From Betaproteobacteria bacterium (GTDB taxonomy: Bacteria > Pseudomonadota > Gammaproteobacteria > Burkholderiales > Ferrovaceae), in assembly GCA_028866015.1 (NCBI GenBank), contig JAGWIW010000011.1:1-53093 (forward strand): a stretch of 53,093 nt of DNA. The letters run 5' to 3'. Positions within the stretch are counted from its first letter, which is position 1; every line of letters starts with the position of its first letter. Made by a program: the position numbers and the translations under genes. Of this stretch, positions 17,291 to 26,371 are shown one piece after another. The notes under the pieces were generated by a model. The model did not search any database and had not been told where the DNA came from. It saw nothing but the letters and a program-made list of their open reading frames with translations.

Positions 17291-18136
17291 GTGCTGGCAG
17301 CGGAAAAACGAAGTCTCCAGAGCTGGGCCACCTTTCTTGGCCATACCGAAATCCCGGTGCTTGCCCGAACCGGCCAGGATCTGGCCGAATTGCGCAAGGA
17401 CGAGGAGCTTCTGAGCGCACGCAACGTGACGCGCGCGGTCCTGCGCGACCCCCTGATGACGACCAAGCTGCTGCGCTTCCTGCAACAGCACAAGCCCCGA
17501 AACCAGCGTGCCGAAATTGCCCTGGTGGAACAGGCCATCCTCATGCTCGGCATAGAGCCCTTTTACCGCAACGTTCTGCCTCAGCCTATTGTGGAATCGC
17601 TGCTGGCCAGCGAGCCCGAAGCCCTGATCCACCTCACGCAAGTGGTGGAACGCACACGCCGCGCTGCAGACTATGCCATGCGCTGGGCCGCCCGCCTGAA
17701 CGACCTGCATTTCGACGAAATCTACATGGCCGCCTTGCTGCATGACCTCGCCGAAATCCTGCTGTGGTGCTTTGCTCCGGCCGACATGCTGCGCATCCGC
17801 AATGACCAGCTCCGTGACAAAACCCTGCGCAGTCGTGCCGCCCAGGAACAGGTGCTGGGATTCGCCATTGCCGACCTCCAGCTGCTGCTGGCCCAACAGT
17901 GGTCATTGCCCCAACTGCTCCTGCATCTCATGGACGATGCCCACGCCCAGAACTCCCGGGTTCGCAATGTTGTACTCGCAGTCAACCTGGCCCGCCATTC
18001 CGCCAATGGATGGGACGATGCGGCCCTGCCTGACGATTACCGGGATATCGGCGCCCTGCTGCATCTTTCCGTCGAGAAAGTGATGGAACTGGTATGCCCG
18101 CCGGATATAGCCCCGGACGGGAATCCCACACGCTAG
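17291..18136 (+). CDS. HDOD domain signalling protein
   Basis: A 281-residue protein with an HDOD domain over most of its length, related to the HD phosphohydrolase fold but usually lacking catalytic metal ligands. It shows [19 protein letters not shown], then an HD pair in [17 protein letters not shown] proteins act in signal transduction, often with c-di-GMP or chemotaxis components; the partner is unknown here. Start is GTG at 17291 after AAGGTGA. It is the first gene behind a FliA promoter, seven bases before the CheB-domain gene and in one run with HD-GYP and three biosynthetic genes. Confidence 0.87.
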   Translation: MLAAEKRSLQSWATFLGHTEIPVLARTGQDLAELRKDEELLSARNVTRAVLRDPLMTTKLLRFLQQHKPRNQRAEIALVEQAILMLGIEPFYRNVLPQPIVESLLASEPEALIHLTQVVERTRRAADYAMRWAARLNDLHFDEIYMAALLHDLAEILLWCFAPADMLRIRNDQLRDKTLRSRAAQEQVLGFAIADLQLLLAQQWSLPQLLLHLMDDAHAQNSRVRNVVLAVNLARHSANGWDDAALPDDYRDIGALLHLSVEKVMELVCPPDIAPDGNPTR

Positions 18137-18143
18137 GTGCCCT

Positions 18144-18740
18144 TTGCACTTCCTGGCTACCCGACTCATTGCCGTCGGCGCATCCACAGGCGGAACCGAA
18201 GCCCTGAAGGAATTCCTGAGCCATCTGCCCCCTGAAATTCCGGGCTTGCTCATCGTGCAGCACATGCCGGAAACGTTCACGCGCTCCTTTGCCGCGCGCC
18301 TGAACGATCTTTGCCGTATCCGTGTGGAAGAAGCCGTGCATGGCATGCCGGTGCTTGCGGGTCATGCCTACATTGCTCCTGGCCACTCCCACCTGCTGGT
18401 GGAAAAATCCGGCGCCTCCTACCGCACGGCACTCAGCAATGACCCGCCCTACAACCGTCATCGCCCGTCGGTGGATGTGCTTTTCCACTCGGTTGCAAAA
18501 CTGGTAGGGAAAAATGCCACTGGCGTCATCCTCACCGGAATGGGCAAGGACGGGGCGCGCGGCATGCTGGAAATGAAGCAGGCCGGCGCCTACAATTTTG
18601 CCCAGGACGAAGCCACCTCCACGGTCTTTGGAATGCCCAAGGAAGCCATTGCCCTGGGCGCCGTGGACGAAATCCTGCCGATTGAAAAAATGGCGCTGCG
18701 AGTCACCCAGCATTGCCTGACCATGCACACGACTCCATAA
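18144..18740 (+). CDS. Stand-alone CheB-type methylesterase domain
   Basis: A 198-residue protein consisting only of the CheB methylesterase/glutamine deamidase domain, which demethylates chemoreceptors. The Ser-His-Asp triad is in place: S14 in GASTGG, H40 in VQHMP and D136 in [10 protein letters not shown]. The receiver domain and linker of normal CheB (about 350 residues) are absent, so activity would not be controlled by CheA phosphorylation. The only in-frame start before the first conserved strand is TTG at 18144, a weak start that could keep expression low. It sits seven bases after the HDOD gene and seven before HD-GYP. Confidence 0.9.
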   Translation: MHFLATRLIAVGASTGGTEALKEFLSHLPPEIPGLLIVQHMPETFTRSFAARLNDLCRIRVEEAVHGMPVLAGHAYIAPGHSHLLVEKSGASYRTALSNDPPYNRHRPSVDVLFHSVAKLVGKNATGVILTGMGKDGARGMLEMKQAGAYNFAQDEATSTVFGMPKEAIALGAVDEILPIEKMALRVTQHCLTMHTTP

Positions 18741-18747
18741 CGGCCCC

Positions 18748-19941
18748 ATGAAAAAAATCCCTGTCAGCGACCTGCGTTTGGGAATGTACATCCAGGAAAT
18801 TTGCGGCAGCTGGATGGATCATCCGTTCTGGAAAAATTCCTTTCGCCTGGATTCCCTGGACGATCTCCATACGTTGCAAACCAGCGTGCGTGAAGTATGG
18901 ATCGACACCAGCAAAGGCCTGGATGTAGCCCCGGATGTCACGGCGCTCACACCCGAAGAAGCGGAGTCCCGGACGCAACAGGTTCTTGAAGTCTCCTCAG
19001 CCAGGAACGAATCCGAAATCCGCATTCCCCTGGAAGCGGAGGTGGTCCGCGCCAAGATCCTGAAAGGCCGGGCCAAAAAAGCCGTGATGTCCATGTTCAG
19101 CGATGTGCGCATGGGACAGGCCCTGCGTGCGGACATGGCCTACCCTCTGGTGGAAGAAATCCACCAGTCCATTTCCCGCAATACCGATGCCCTGATCAGC
19201 CTGGTCCGCCTGAAAAACAAGGACGACTACACTTACCTGCATTCCGTCGCCGTATGCGCGCTCATGATCGCACTGGGCAAGCGCCTGGGACTGGACAGCG
19301 AATCGCTGCGTCACGTGGGAATGGCAGGGCTGCTGCACGACGTGGGAAAAATGCTGATTCCCGACCCTATCCTCAACAAACCGGGGCGCCTGACGGACGA
19401 TGAATTTGAAATCGTCAAATCCCACCCCAGGCTGGGATACCAGGTACTGCTCAAGGCCGAGGGCTTAAGTGACGCCACACTCGAAGTCTGCCTGCACCAT
19501 CACGAACGGATGGATGGGGGAGGCTATCCGGACCGGCTGGCTGGCGAAGATCTTTCCTTGTATGCCAGAATGGGGGCGGTCTGCGACGTTTACGACGCCA
19601 TCACGTCCGAACGCTGCTACAAAAAAGGGTGGGAGCCGGCAACGGCCATCCACAAAATGGCGGAGTGGCAGAAAGGCCACTTCGACCTCAGAATTTTCCA
19701 CGCCTTCGTAAAAACCGTGGGCATTTACCCGATCGGCACCCTGGTTCGATTGAAGTCCGGGCGCCTGGGATATGTGGTGGAACAAGGCAGGGAGAACCTG
19801 ACCGCCCCGGTGGTCAAAGTGATTTTTTCGGAGCAGTCCAATGCCCACATTTTTCCGGAACTTGTGGATTTGTTACACGCACAGGATGCCATCGTCAGCA
19901 CCGAAGACCCGCAGCAACGGGGCATTGCCCCGCTGTTCTGA
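18748..19941 (+). CDS. HD-GYP cyclic di-GMP phosphodiesterase
   Basis: A 397-residue protein with an N-terminal DUF3391-like segment (about 1-130) and a C-terminal HD-GYP domain. Catalytic landmarks are HSVAVC, HD at 197-198 (LLHDVGK), HHHERMDGGGYP at 250-261 and the downstream DVYDAITSERCYKKG. All residues for a metal-dependent phosphodiesterase are present, so it should degrade c-di-GMP. Third gene of the FliA-driven operon; lowering c-di-GMP when flagella are finished would favour swimming and agrees with the ycgR brake encoded at 47498-48241. The PLP decarboxylase begins three bases after its stop. Confidence 0.94.
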   Translation: MKKIPVSDLRLGMYIQEICGSWMDHPFWKNSFRLDSLDDLHTLQTSVREVWIDTSKGLDVAPDVTALTPEEAESRTQQVLEVSSARNESEIRIPLEAEVVRAKILKGRAKKAVMSMFSDVRMGQALRADMAYPLVEEIHQSISRNTDALISLVRLKNKDDYTYLHSVAVCALMIALGKRLGLDSESLRHVGMAGLLHDVGKMLIPDPILNKPGRLTDDEFEIVKSHPRLGYQVLLKAEGLSDATLEVCLHHHERMDGGGYPDRLAGEDLSLYARMGAVCDVYDAITSERCYKKGWEPATAIHKMAEWQKGHFDLRIFHAFVKTVGIYPIGTLVRLKSGRLGYVVEQGRENLTAPVVKVIFSEQSNAHIFPELVDLLHAQDAIVSTEDPQQRGIAPLF

Positions 19942-19944
19942 AAC

Positions 19945-21405
19945 ATGAAGCCGGTTCCCGGCCAGAGCCCCGTGCAGGACCGCTCCCTTGATCCGGAACA
20001 CTGGGACGACCTGCGAACCCAGGGTCACCGGATGCTGGATGACATGCTGGATTACCTGCAGCATTTGCGCGACAGACCCGTGTGGCAGCCCATTCCGCAG
20101 CCTGTGCGAAATCACTTCCAGGAACCGCTGCCTTCGGAGCCAGCAGAACTGCCCGAGCTTCACCAGCGTTTCATGACAGAAATTCTTCCTTACGCTGTGG
20201 GCAATGCGCACCCCGGGTTCATGGGCTGGGTCCACGGCGGCGGCACTGCGGTCGGCATGCTGGCTGAAATGCTGGCTGCAGGCCTGAATGCCAACCTGGG
20301 AGGACGCGACCAGATCCCGGTTGAGGTCGAACGCCAGATCACAAAGTGGATGGGGGAACTGTTCGGGTTTCCGGAACAGGCCAGCGGACTGTTTGTCACA
20401 GGCACGTCCATGGCCAATTTCATTGCTGTCCTGGTGGCGCGAACCGCGGCACTGGGGCCTGCCGTCCGGCAACACGGGGTGGCCACGGCCACCCGTCCGC
20501 TCACCGCTTACGCCTCTGCCGGAGCGCATGGCTGCATTGCGCAGGCACTGGACATTTCAGGACTGGGCTCCGGCGCCTTGCGCCGCATTCCGGTCAATGA
20601 ACGCTTCCAGATGGACCTGCCGCAACTGGATCAGGCCATTGCCGCAGACAGGGCGGCAGGGCTCCAACCTTTCATGGTGGTGGGGACAGCAGGGACCGTG
20701 GATGTGGGCGCAGTGGATGACCTCGCGGGCCTGGCTGCCCTGTGCCGCCGCCAGGGGCTGTGGTTCCATGTGGACGGGGCCTTCGGTGCGCTCGCCCGCA
20801 TGTCTTCCGAACTGGCCCCGCGCGTGGAAGGCATTCAGCAGGCCGACTCCATCGCCTTCGATTTTCACAAATGGGTACAGGTTCCCTATGATGCCGGCTT
20901 TATCCTGGTTCGGGACGAGACGTTGCATCGGCAAACCTTCGCCACGCCGGCAGCCTATCTTCAGAGGGAAACGCGGGGGGTTGCTGCCGGCTCTCCCTGG
21001 CCGTGCGACTACGGCCCCGATCTTTCAAGGGGCTTCAGGGCCCTGAAGACCTGGTTCACGCTCAAGGCCTACGGCACAGAACGCCTGGGCTCGATCATGG
21101 CGCAAACCTGCGCGCTGGCCCGCCATCTGGAAAACCGCATTCACAGTCACGACGAACTGGAATTGCTGGCGCCGGTCACGCTCAACATCGTCTGCTTCCG
21201 TTACCGCAGCGCCCACCCGGACGAAACCAATGCCCGCATCGTGGTTTCCCTGCAGGAATCCGGTGTGGCCGTTCCTTCAACCACGCGCATTCACGGGGCA
21301 TTGGCCATTCGTGTGGCCATTGTGAACCACCGCACGCGCCACGAAGACCTCGACCGCCTGCTGGCTGCCGTCCTGGCCTTTGGCGCACAGGAAACAAAAC
21401 AATGA
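19945..21405 (+). CDS. Group II PLP-dependent amino acid decarboxylase
   Basis: A 486-residue enzyme of the aromatic-L-amino-acid / tyrosine / glutamate decarboxylase family. The PLP lysine is K309 in DFHKWVQVPYD, preceded by the Asp of HVDGAFG (D277) and by the substrate-site HPGFMGW segment. Length and motif order match aromatic amino acid decarboxylases, but substrate (Tyr, Phe, Trp, DOPA or a diamino acid) cannot be decided. It starts three bases after the HD-GYP stop, and its own stop overlaps the ATP-grasp gene as ATGA. The product is expected to be an amine that the next enzyme could ligate. No export signal. Confidence 0.92.
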   Translation: MKPVPGQSPVQDRSLDPEHWDDLRTQGHRMLDDMLDYLQHLRDRPVWQPIPQPVRNHFQEPLPSEPAELPELHQRFMTEILPYAVGNAHPGFMGWVHGGGTAVGMLAEMLAAGLNANLGGRDQIPVEVERQITKWMGELFGFPEQASGLFVTGTSMANFIAVLVARTAALGPAVRQHGVATATRPLTAYASAGAHGCIAQALDISGLGSGALRRIPVNERFQMDLPQLDQAIAADRAAGLQPFMVVGTAGTVDVGAVDDLAGLAALCRRQGLWFHVDGAFGALARMSSELAPRVEGIQQADSIAFDFHKWVQVPYDAGFILVRDETLHRQTFATPAAYLQRETRGVAAGSPWPCDYGPDLSRGFRALKTWFTLKAYGTERLGSIMAQTCALARHLENRIHSHDELELLAPVTLNIVCFRYRSAHPDETNARIVVSLQESGVAVPSTTRIHGALAIRVAIVNHRTRHEDLDRLLAAVLAFGAQETKQ

Positions 21406-22610
21406 GCAGTGAATTTAACGGCCTGGCCGCACTCATGACCCAGGCATTCCGCGGCGCCGATCTCACGCCCATCGGCAACGAACTGATCGAACGGGCCGGG
21501 AAACACCCCGGCGCCGAGAGTGCACCCATCCTGCTTGACCTTTCGATCCTGCTGCACCTGAAGGGAAACCATGACATTGCCCTGAGTGTGCAGGCCCAGG
21601 CGCTCAAGCTGCGCCAGATTTACACGCTGCCGGCCCGCACAGGACCTTCCCTGCGCCTGCTGGCCTTCATGACACCGGGGGACCTGTCCGCCAACACCCC
21701 GCTGGAATTCCTGGTACAGGACTCCGACATTGAGCTCACCCTCCTGTATTTGTCGCCTACCCTGCCATTCCCGCAGCAGGTGCCGGAGCATGACGTGGCT
21801 TTCGTGGCGGTAGGCGAATCGGAATCCAGCCAGCCGTTGCTGCGCGCCTTGTCGGAGGTGGTCAAGATCTGGCCGCGCCCTGTGCTGAACGCCCCCGAAC
21901 GCATCGCCCGCCTGTCACGAAACGAAGTCAGCCGGTTGCTTGCCGATGCACCGGGTGTTGCCATTCCCCACGCAGTCCGGATCTCCCGGGAGCAACTGCA
22001 AGGGTTTGCCACCGGAGACAACCCGGCTTCCCTCCTGCCGGATGCCTCAGGCTATCCCATCATCGTGCGCCCCCTCGATTCGCACGCCGGCAAGGGCCTG
22101 ATCAAGGCCGATGGGGCCGAATCGCTGGCCAACTATCTGGAAGTTCACTCAGAACCGGAATTTTTCGTGGCCCGCTTCGTGGACTACAGCGCCGGCGATG
22201 GCCTGTTTCGCAAATACCGTGTGGTGCTGATCGATGGTCAACCCTACGCAAGCCATATGGCGCTTTCCGACCACTGGATGATCCACTACCTGAACGGGGG
22301 AATGACGGAGTCGCCTGAAAAGCGGGCCGAGGAAGCCCTTTTCATGGAACATTTCGAAACGGGTTTTGCATCACGACACCAGCAGGCCCTGCATGCCATT
22401 CACGAACGCATGGGCCTGGACTACCTGGTCATCGATTGCGCGGAAACACCCGACGGAAAACTGCTGGTCTTCGAAGTGGACAGCAGTGCCGTGGTTCATG
22501 CCATGGATCCGGAAGACCTGTTCCCGTACAAGCGCCCCCAGATGGAAAAAGTGTTTGCCGCGTTCAAGGCCTTGTTGCACAGGACAGCATCTCGCCCATG
22601 CCCGACCTGA
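21402..22610 (+). CDS. RimK-like ATP-grasp ligase with helical N-terminal region
   Basis: A 402-residue protein. Residues 1-75 are helical and somewhat TPR-like (ILLDLSILLHLKGNHDIAL); about 150-395 form an ATP-grasp fold of the RimK/glutathione-synthase type. Visible blocks are NAPERIARLSRNE, YPIIVRPLDSHAGKGL (ATP-binding), FVDYSAGDGLFRKYRVV and the metal site LVIDCAETPDGKLLVFEVDSS. Such enzymes join a carboxylate to an amine through an acyl phosphate. The ATG at 21402 overlaps the decarboxylase stop, and the 3' end overlaps the next PLP enzyme by 13 bases. Coupling to both suggests that it acts on the decarboxylation product. The substrates are unknown. Confidence 0.87.
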   Translation: MSSEFNGLAALMTQAFRGADLTPIGNELIERAGKHPGAESAPILLDLSILLHLKGNHDIALSVQAQALKLRQIYTLPARTGPSLRLLAFMTPGDLSANTPLEFLVQDSDIELTLLYLSPTLPFPQQVPEHDVAFVAVGESESSQPLLRALSEVVKIWPRPVLNAPERIARLSRNEVSRLLADAPGVAIPHAVRISREQLQGFATGDNPASLLPDASGYPIIVRPLDSHAGKGLIKADGAESLANYLEVHSEPEFFVARFVDYSAGDGLFRKYRVVLIDGQPYASHMALSDHWMIHYLNGGMTESPEKRAEEALFMEHFETGFASRHQQALHAIHERMGLDYLVIDCAETPDGKLLVFEVDSSAVVHAMDPEDLFPYKRPQMEKVFAAFKALLHRTASRPCPT

Positions 22611-23968
22611 CCAGCTTCTGGCTGACGCAGGACGGGGATGCCCGCATCGCCCTCGACCCGGATACCGGGCGCAATCCCTACGGTTGCCCGCCCCATCCCG
22701 ACCCTTCCTTGCTGGATTTTGGTTCGGCAACAGCTTCCGTCATTTCCGAAAACGCGTTTGCCGCCGCCGACCGGCTGCGGCGTCTCCTCCTGCCTTCCGG
22801 CAAGGCCATGCCTGAGGCGGCAGACCTTGGTCGCGAAACGGCACGCCTCAGTGAAGAACTGCTCCACCTGTGCGGATTGGATGCAGGCGAGGGGATCAGG
22901 GTCGCACTCACCGCTTCGGGAACAGATGCCCACCGGATCGCTTCAGAATGGATCTGGGCCCGGTCGGCCAGTGCACCATGCATTCTTGCCATCGAGCCGA
23001 ATGAGTCCGGGCGGGGGGTGCCCGACGCCCTCACAGCCCCCTGCCATGGAACGCTGGAACCGATCCGGGTGCGTGATGACAGGGGATTGCTGCGCGCGCA
23101 GCCTTCAGTGGAAGAGGACATGAGGGCTGCAGCCAGCCGGGCATGGTCCGAAGGCCGGCCGCTCTTTGTTGTGCTCACCGATGTCAGCAAAACGGGGCTG
23201 GTGGCCCCTGCCCTGCCTGCGCTGCAGGAACTGCAGCGCCAGACTGGAGAACCAGTTCCGGTGCTGGTGGACGCCAGCCAGTTCAGGCTCACGCCCGCTT
23301 CACTCAAAACCTACCTGAATCAGGGATTTCTGGTGGCGCTGACGGGATCGAAGTTCGTGGGAGGCCCTTCGTTTTCTGGCGCCCTCCTGGTCCCGAAAAA
23401 TTTTCCGGCATCCCGCACCATCCCCCCCGAACTCCCTTTGCCCCTGGGGCAACTGATGCGGTGGGAAGCTGCCCTGGCGGAGCTTCGGCTGTTCAGGGCG
23501 ATTCCGGAAGGCAGCGTTCTGGATTTTTTCGGGAAATTCGCCTCTGCAGTGACCGCTCACATTGCAGGTCACCCGCAACTGGAAGCGCTGCCCTCGGGGC
23601 CCCCTGAGCGTGGCTTTGCGGAGGCCCGTCCCGGCTGGGACAGTGTTCAGACCATTTTTCCGTTCCTGCTGCGGAGGCCGGATACCCAGGGTGGCGGCCT
23701 GCTGACGCGACAGGAAACCCTGGCCGTGTTCCGCCGCCTTCCCGACGGCAGCGAGCCTTTCGAAGCGGGTGCAGTGCGCGGCCGACTGGGCCAGCCGGTG
23801 GAGTGCGGCCATCGGGAAGGAAAGCCGGTCAGTGCGCTGCGGCTTTGCCTCAGCGCACGTCATGCCCTCCAGGCTGCCGAAAACGGAAAAGGGGAGGAAG
23901 CCGTCATTGCCCAGGCCTGCGCAGTACTGGACAGGGCTGCGGAAATGGCAGGCAGGGTCAGGGCGTAA
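22598..23968 (+). CDS. Uncharacterised fold-type-I PLP enzyme
   Basis: A 456-residue protein of the aspartate aminotransferase superfamily that I cannot place in a named family. The likely PLP lysine is K252 in LTGSKFVGGPSF, with the cofactor Asp at 225 (VLVDASQFR) and a Gly/Ser phosphate loop in ALTASGTDAHR. It could be an aminotransferase, lyase or desulfurase-like enzyme. The ATG at 22598 lies within the end of the ATP-grasp gene, the last overlap of the operon. Its 3' end overlaps the convergent flgA by 11 bases. The frame is open earlier, but no upstream homology is seen. Confidence 0.8.
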   Translation: MPDLTSFWLTQDGDARIALDPDTGRNPYGCPPHPDPSLLDFGSATASVISENAFAAADRLRRLLLPSGKAMPEAADLGRETARLSEELLHLCGLDAGEGIRVALTASGTDAHRIASEWIWARSASAPCILAIEPNESGRGVPDALTAPCHGTLEPIRVRDDRGLLRAQPSVEEDMRAAASRAWSEGRPLFVVLTDVSKTGLVAPALPALQELQRQTGEPVPVLVDASQFRLTPASLKTYLNQGFLVALTGSKFVGGPSFSGALLVPKNFPASRTIPPELPLPLGQLMRWEAALAELRLFRAIPEGSVLDFFGKFASAVTAHIAGHPQLEALPSGPPERGFAEARPGWDSVQTIFPFLLRRPDTQGGGLLTRQETLAVFRRLPDGSEPFEAGAVRGRLGQPVECGHREGKPVSALRLCLSARHALQAAENGKGEEAVIAQACAVLDRAAEMAGRVRA

Positions 23969-24650
23969 CCCGAACGACTCCGTTGCTGTAAGCGGTTCCG
24001 GCCACCAGACGGCCAGAGGCGGTACGGACCTGGACGCTCTGGCCTTGGGCCGCATTGCCCATGGCCTGGCCTTCCGTGCTGATCTTGAAGCCATTGCCTT
24101 CCACCCGCACCTGTACGCTTTGCCCCTGGCGTATGGCATAGGGGTCCCGGAGCATGCCCTGGCGCAACACCTGACCGGCGCCAATGCCCTGCTTGACCAC
24201 CTTGCCGATGGCTTGTGACGGATCCGTCAGAATGTCGGGTCGCGTCGCTTCGCCGTTTTGCTCAGCAATATCTTCAGCCGACAGGATTTTTTCCGCAGAC
24301 AAAGGCCTGCGTGCCACCAGCATGACGGTGTGCAACGTCACCTGGACGGGCACATAGATGGTCCATGGAGCGCCTGCTTCGGGTTTTGCACAGCGAACAC
24401 CCACAGAACCATGGCCCAGAAGATGGCCGCCGGGAGGGATGAACATTTCCGGTGCGGGGCAGGAAGCCAGGTTGAGGCGGGAATCCAGATGCTCCACCGA
24501 TACGGTCGTCTTGCCCTGGAAGGAATGCATCTGTCCCTGAACAAAAGCCGTAACGGCCCGCAGCAGCGCTTCCTGATCCTGGGCCTTTTCCGCAAAAGCC
24601 GGAATGCTGGACAGCAGGAGCAGGACGGATATCCATCGCATCAATTTCAT
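23958..24650 (-). CDS. flgA: Flagellar basal body P-ring formation protein FlgA
   Basis: A 230-residue periplasmic chaperone for P-ring (FlgI) assembly. A Sec signal peptide covers about residues 1-20 (MKLMRWISVLLLLSSIPAFA). The mature protein has SAF-like domain features: LSAEKILSAEDIAEQ, then GQVLRQGMLRDP and the C-terminal GQSVQVRTASGR. The frame begins at a TTG (24665), but the ATG at 24650 starts the signal peptide properly. It is divergent from flgBCDEFGHIJ and overlaps the convergent PLP gene by 11 bases. Length is normal. Confidence 0.94.
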   Translation of the reverse strand: MKLMRWISVLLLLSSIPAFAEKAQDQEALLRAVTAFVQGQMHSFQGKTTVSVEHLDSRLNLASCPAPEMFIPPGGHLLGHGSVGVRCAKPEAGAPWTIYVPVQVTLHTVMLVARRPLSAEKILSAEDIAEQNGEATRPDILTDPSQAIGKVVKQGIGAGQVLRQGMLRDPYAIRQGQSVQVRVEGNGFKISTEGQAMGNAAQGQSVQVRTASGRLVAGTAYSNGVVRVTP

Positions 24651-24728
24651 GGACGCTATTTTCAATCCTGCCGGCCTGCCAAGGGAAGCGATTTAAGTGG
24701 GGAATTGAACCCTTATCCTGCCCCTAAT

Positions 24729-24745
24729 CTGATGATTCCCATCAG
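24729..24745. repeat. Short inverted repeat in the flgA-flgB divergent region
   Basis: CTGATG-ATTCC-CATCAG lies midway between the divergent flgA and flgB starts. It might be an operator for a flagellar regulator. No good sigma-28, sigma-54 or sigma-70 promoter could be assigned in 24651-24803. Confidence 0.3.
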
Positions 24746-24803
24746 GGCGGCTTCATTACCATGGCCAGACATATCCCTCCATGGACTATCCGGGGCACGT
24801 TAC

Positions 24804-25208
24804 ATGACCAGCAGAATCGACCAGGCGCTTCAATTCCAGCAGACGGCTTTGCGTCTGCGGGAAGCACGCCAGGAGCTGATCGCATCCAACATTGCCAACG
24901 CGGACACCCCGAATTACCAGGCGCGGGATATCGACTTCGCCAGTGCCATGCAAAACGCCCTGAACAATCAAACCCAGGCAGTCACCATGGCCACCGGCTC
25001 AGCACAGCATTTGAGCGGCAGCAGCAACGCTTCCGTCCTGGGCGCCCCCCTCCTCTACCGCAGCGTGGTGCAACCAAGCGCGGATGGAAACACCGTCGAC
25101 ATGAATGTGGAGCGCGCCCAGTTTGCAGAAAACACCATCCGCCACGAAGCCAGCCTCAAGTTCGTGAGTCAGCAGATCAAAGACATCCTGGCGGTCTTGC
25201 AAGGGTAA
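24804..25208 (+). CDS. flgB: Flagellar proximal rod protein FlgB
   Basis: A 134-residue rod subunit, exported by the flagellar type III system. The N-terminal rod signature LIASNIANADTPNYQARDIDF is typical, and the C-terminal helix FVSQQIKDILAVLQG is that of FlgB. The open frame extends upstream; the ATG at 24804 places the conserved helix at the N-terminus. It is the first gene of flgBCDEFGHIJ, with flgC six bases downstream. Confidence 0.97.
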   Translation: MTSRIDQALQFQQTALRLREARQELIASNIANADTPNYQARDIDFASAMQNALNNQTQAVTMATGSAQHLSGSSNASVLGAPLLYRSVVQPSADGNTVDMNVERAQFAENTIRHEASLKFVSQQIKDILAVLQG

Positions 25209-25214
25209 TCAACC

Positions 25215-25619
25215 ATGTCCCTGTTCAACATTCTGAATATCGCAGGCTCTGCCCTGACAGCCCAATCGGAGCGGCTGAACGTGGTGGCCAGCAACCTTGC
25301 CAATGCCGACAGCGCCACCAGCGCGAATGGACAGCCCTACCATGCCAAGCAGGTGGTGTTCAAGGCCGTGCCCCTGCCCGGCCAGTCCGGGACAAGCGTC
25401 CAGGTTGAAAGCGTCGTCAACGACCCCACCCCGATGAAAACCGTCTATGACCCCAGCAACCCCCTGGCGGACAAGAGTGGGTACGTCACCATGCCCAACG
25501 TCAACGTGGTGGAAGAAATGGTCAACATGATTTCGGCCTCACGCTCTTACCAGAACAATGTTGAAGTGATGAACACGTCCAACGCATTGCTGCTCAAGAC
25601 CCTCACCATCGGACAATAG
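25215..25619 (+). CDS. flgC: Flagellar proximal rod protein FlgC
   Basis: A 134-residue rod protein. The N-terminus has [20 protein letters not shown] and the C-terminus [20 protein letters not shown], the two helices that coil together in rod subunits. Length equals that of E. coli FlgC. It is co-directional and closely spaced with flgB and flgD. Confidence 0.98.
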   Translation: MSLFNILNIAGSALTAQSERLNVVASNLANADSATSANGQPYHAKQVVFKAVPLPGQSGTSVQVESVVNDPTPMKTVYDPSNPLADKSGYVTMPNVNVVEEMVNMISASRSYQNNVEVMNTSNALLLKTLTIGQ

Positions 25620-25630
25620 GAATTCATGTC

Positions 25631-26359
25631 ATGAGTGCCGTATCTCCCACCGTCAATCCTGCCGCAAATCTGATCGCGTCGCTCAACAGCGCCAACAGTT
25701 CCATTGCCAATTCCGGCAGCTCTTCTACGGGCGCAGCTTCCGGCACGGTTGCAGCCACCAGCGCGGCCGGACTGCAGGACAGCTTCATGACGCTGCTGGT
25801 GACCCAGCTGCAAAACCAGGATCCGCTCAACCCCATGGACAGCGGCCAGATGACGTCCCAGCTGGCCCAGATCAGCACGGTGGATGGCATCAACAAGCTC
25901 AACGCCACGCTGCAGGCCCTCAATACCAGCATGACCAGCAGCCAGTCCATGTCCGCGGCCACCAGCCTGATCGGGCACAACGTGCTGGTGCCGGGCTCCA
26001 CCATCAACCTGACATCCGGCAGCCCGGCCATTGCCGGCATACAGCTGGGCCAGGGCGTGGACAGCCTCGCGCTCACCATCAAGGACAGCGCCGGAAACAT
26101 CGTGCGCACCCTGAATCTGGGAGCGCAGCAAGCAGGGGTCACCCCCATCAGTTGGGATGGGTTGACCAATTCGGGTGCCAGCGCCAGCGCCGGTACTTAC
26201 AGCATCAGCGCAACGGCCATGCAGGGGGGCAACAGCGTGCCCGTAACCACCTTGTCCTATGGCAGTGTCGACTCGGTCTCGCTCGGATCCCAGGGCGCTT
26301 CCCTCAATGTGGGGAACCTGGGGGCCGTCAGCCTTTCATCAGTAGCCATGGTCAAGTAA
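25631..26359 (+). CDS. flgD: Hook capping (scaffolding) protein FlgD
   Basis: A 242-residue hook cap protein that permits FlgE polymerisation and is then replaced by FlgK. The conserved N-terminal core FMTLLVTQLQNQDPLNPMDS is followed by QLAQISTVDGINKLN. The C-terminal part holds the Tudor/FnIII-like fold with WDGLTNSGASASAGTYSI. About 55 Ser/Ala/Asn-rich residues precede the core. It lies twelve bases before flgE. Confidence 0.96.
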   Translation: MSAVSPTVNPAANLIASLNSANSSIANSGSSSTGAASGTVAATSAAGLQDSFMTLLVTQLQNQDPLNPMDSGQMTSQLAQISTVDGINKLNATLQALNTSMTSSQSMSAATSLIGHNVLVPGSTINLTSGSPAIAGIQLGQGVDSLALTIKDSAGNIVRTLNLGAQQAGVTPISWDGLTNSGASASAGTYSISATAMQGGNSVPVTTLSYGSVDSVSLGSQGASLNVGNLGAVSLSSVAMVK

Positions 26360-26371
26360 CAGGGGAGAAAC

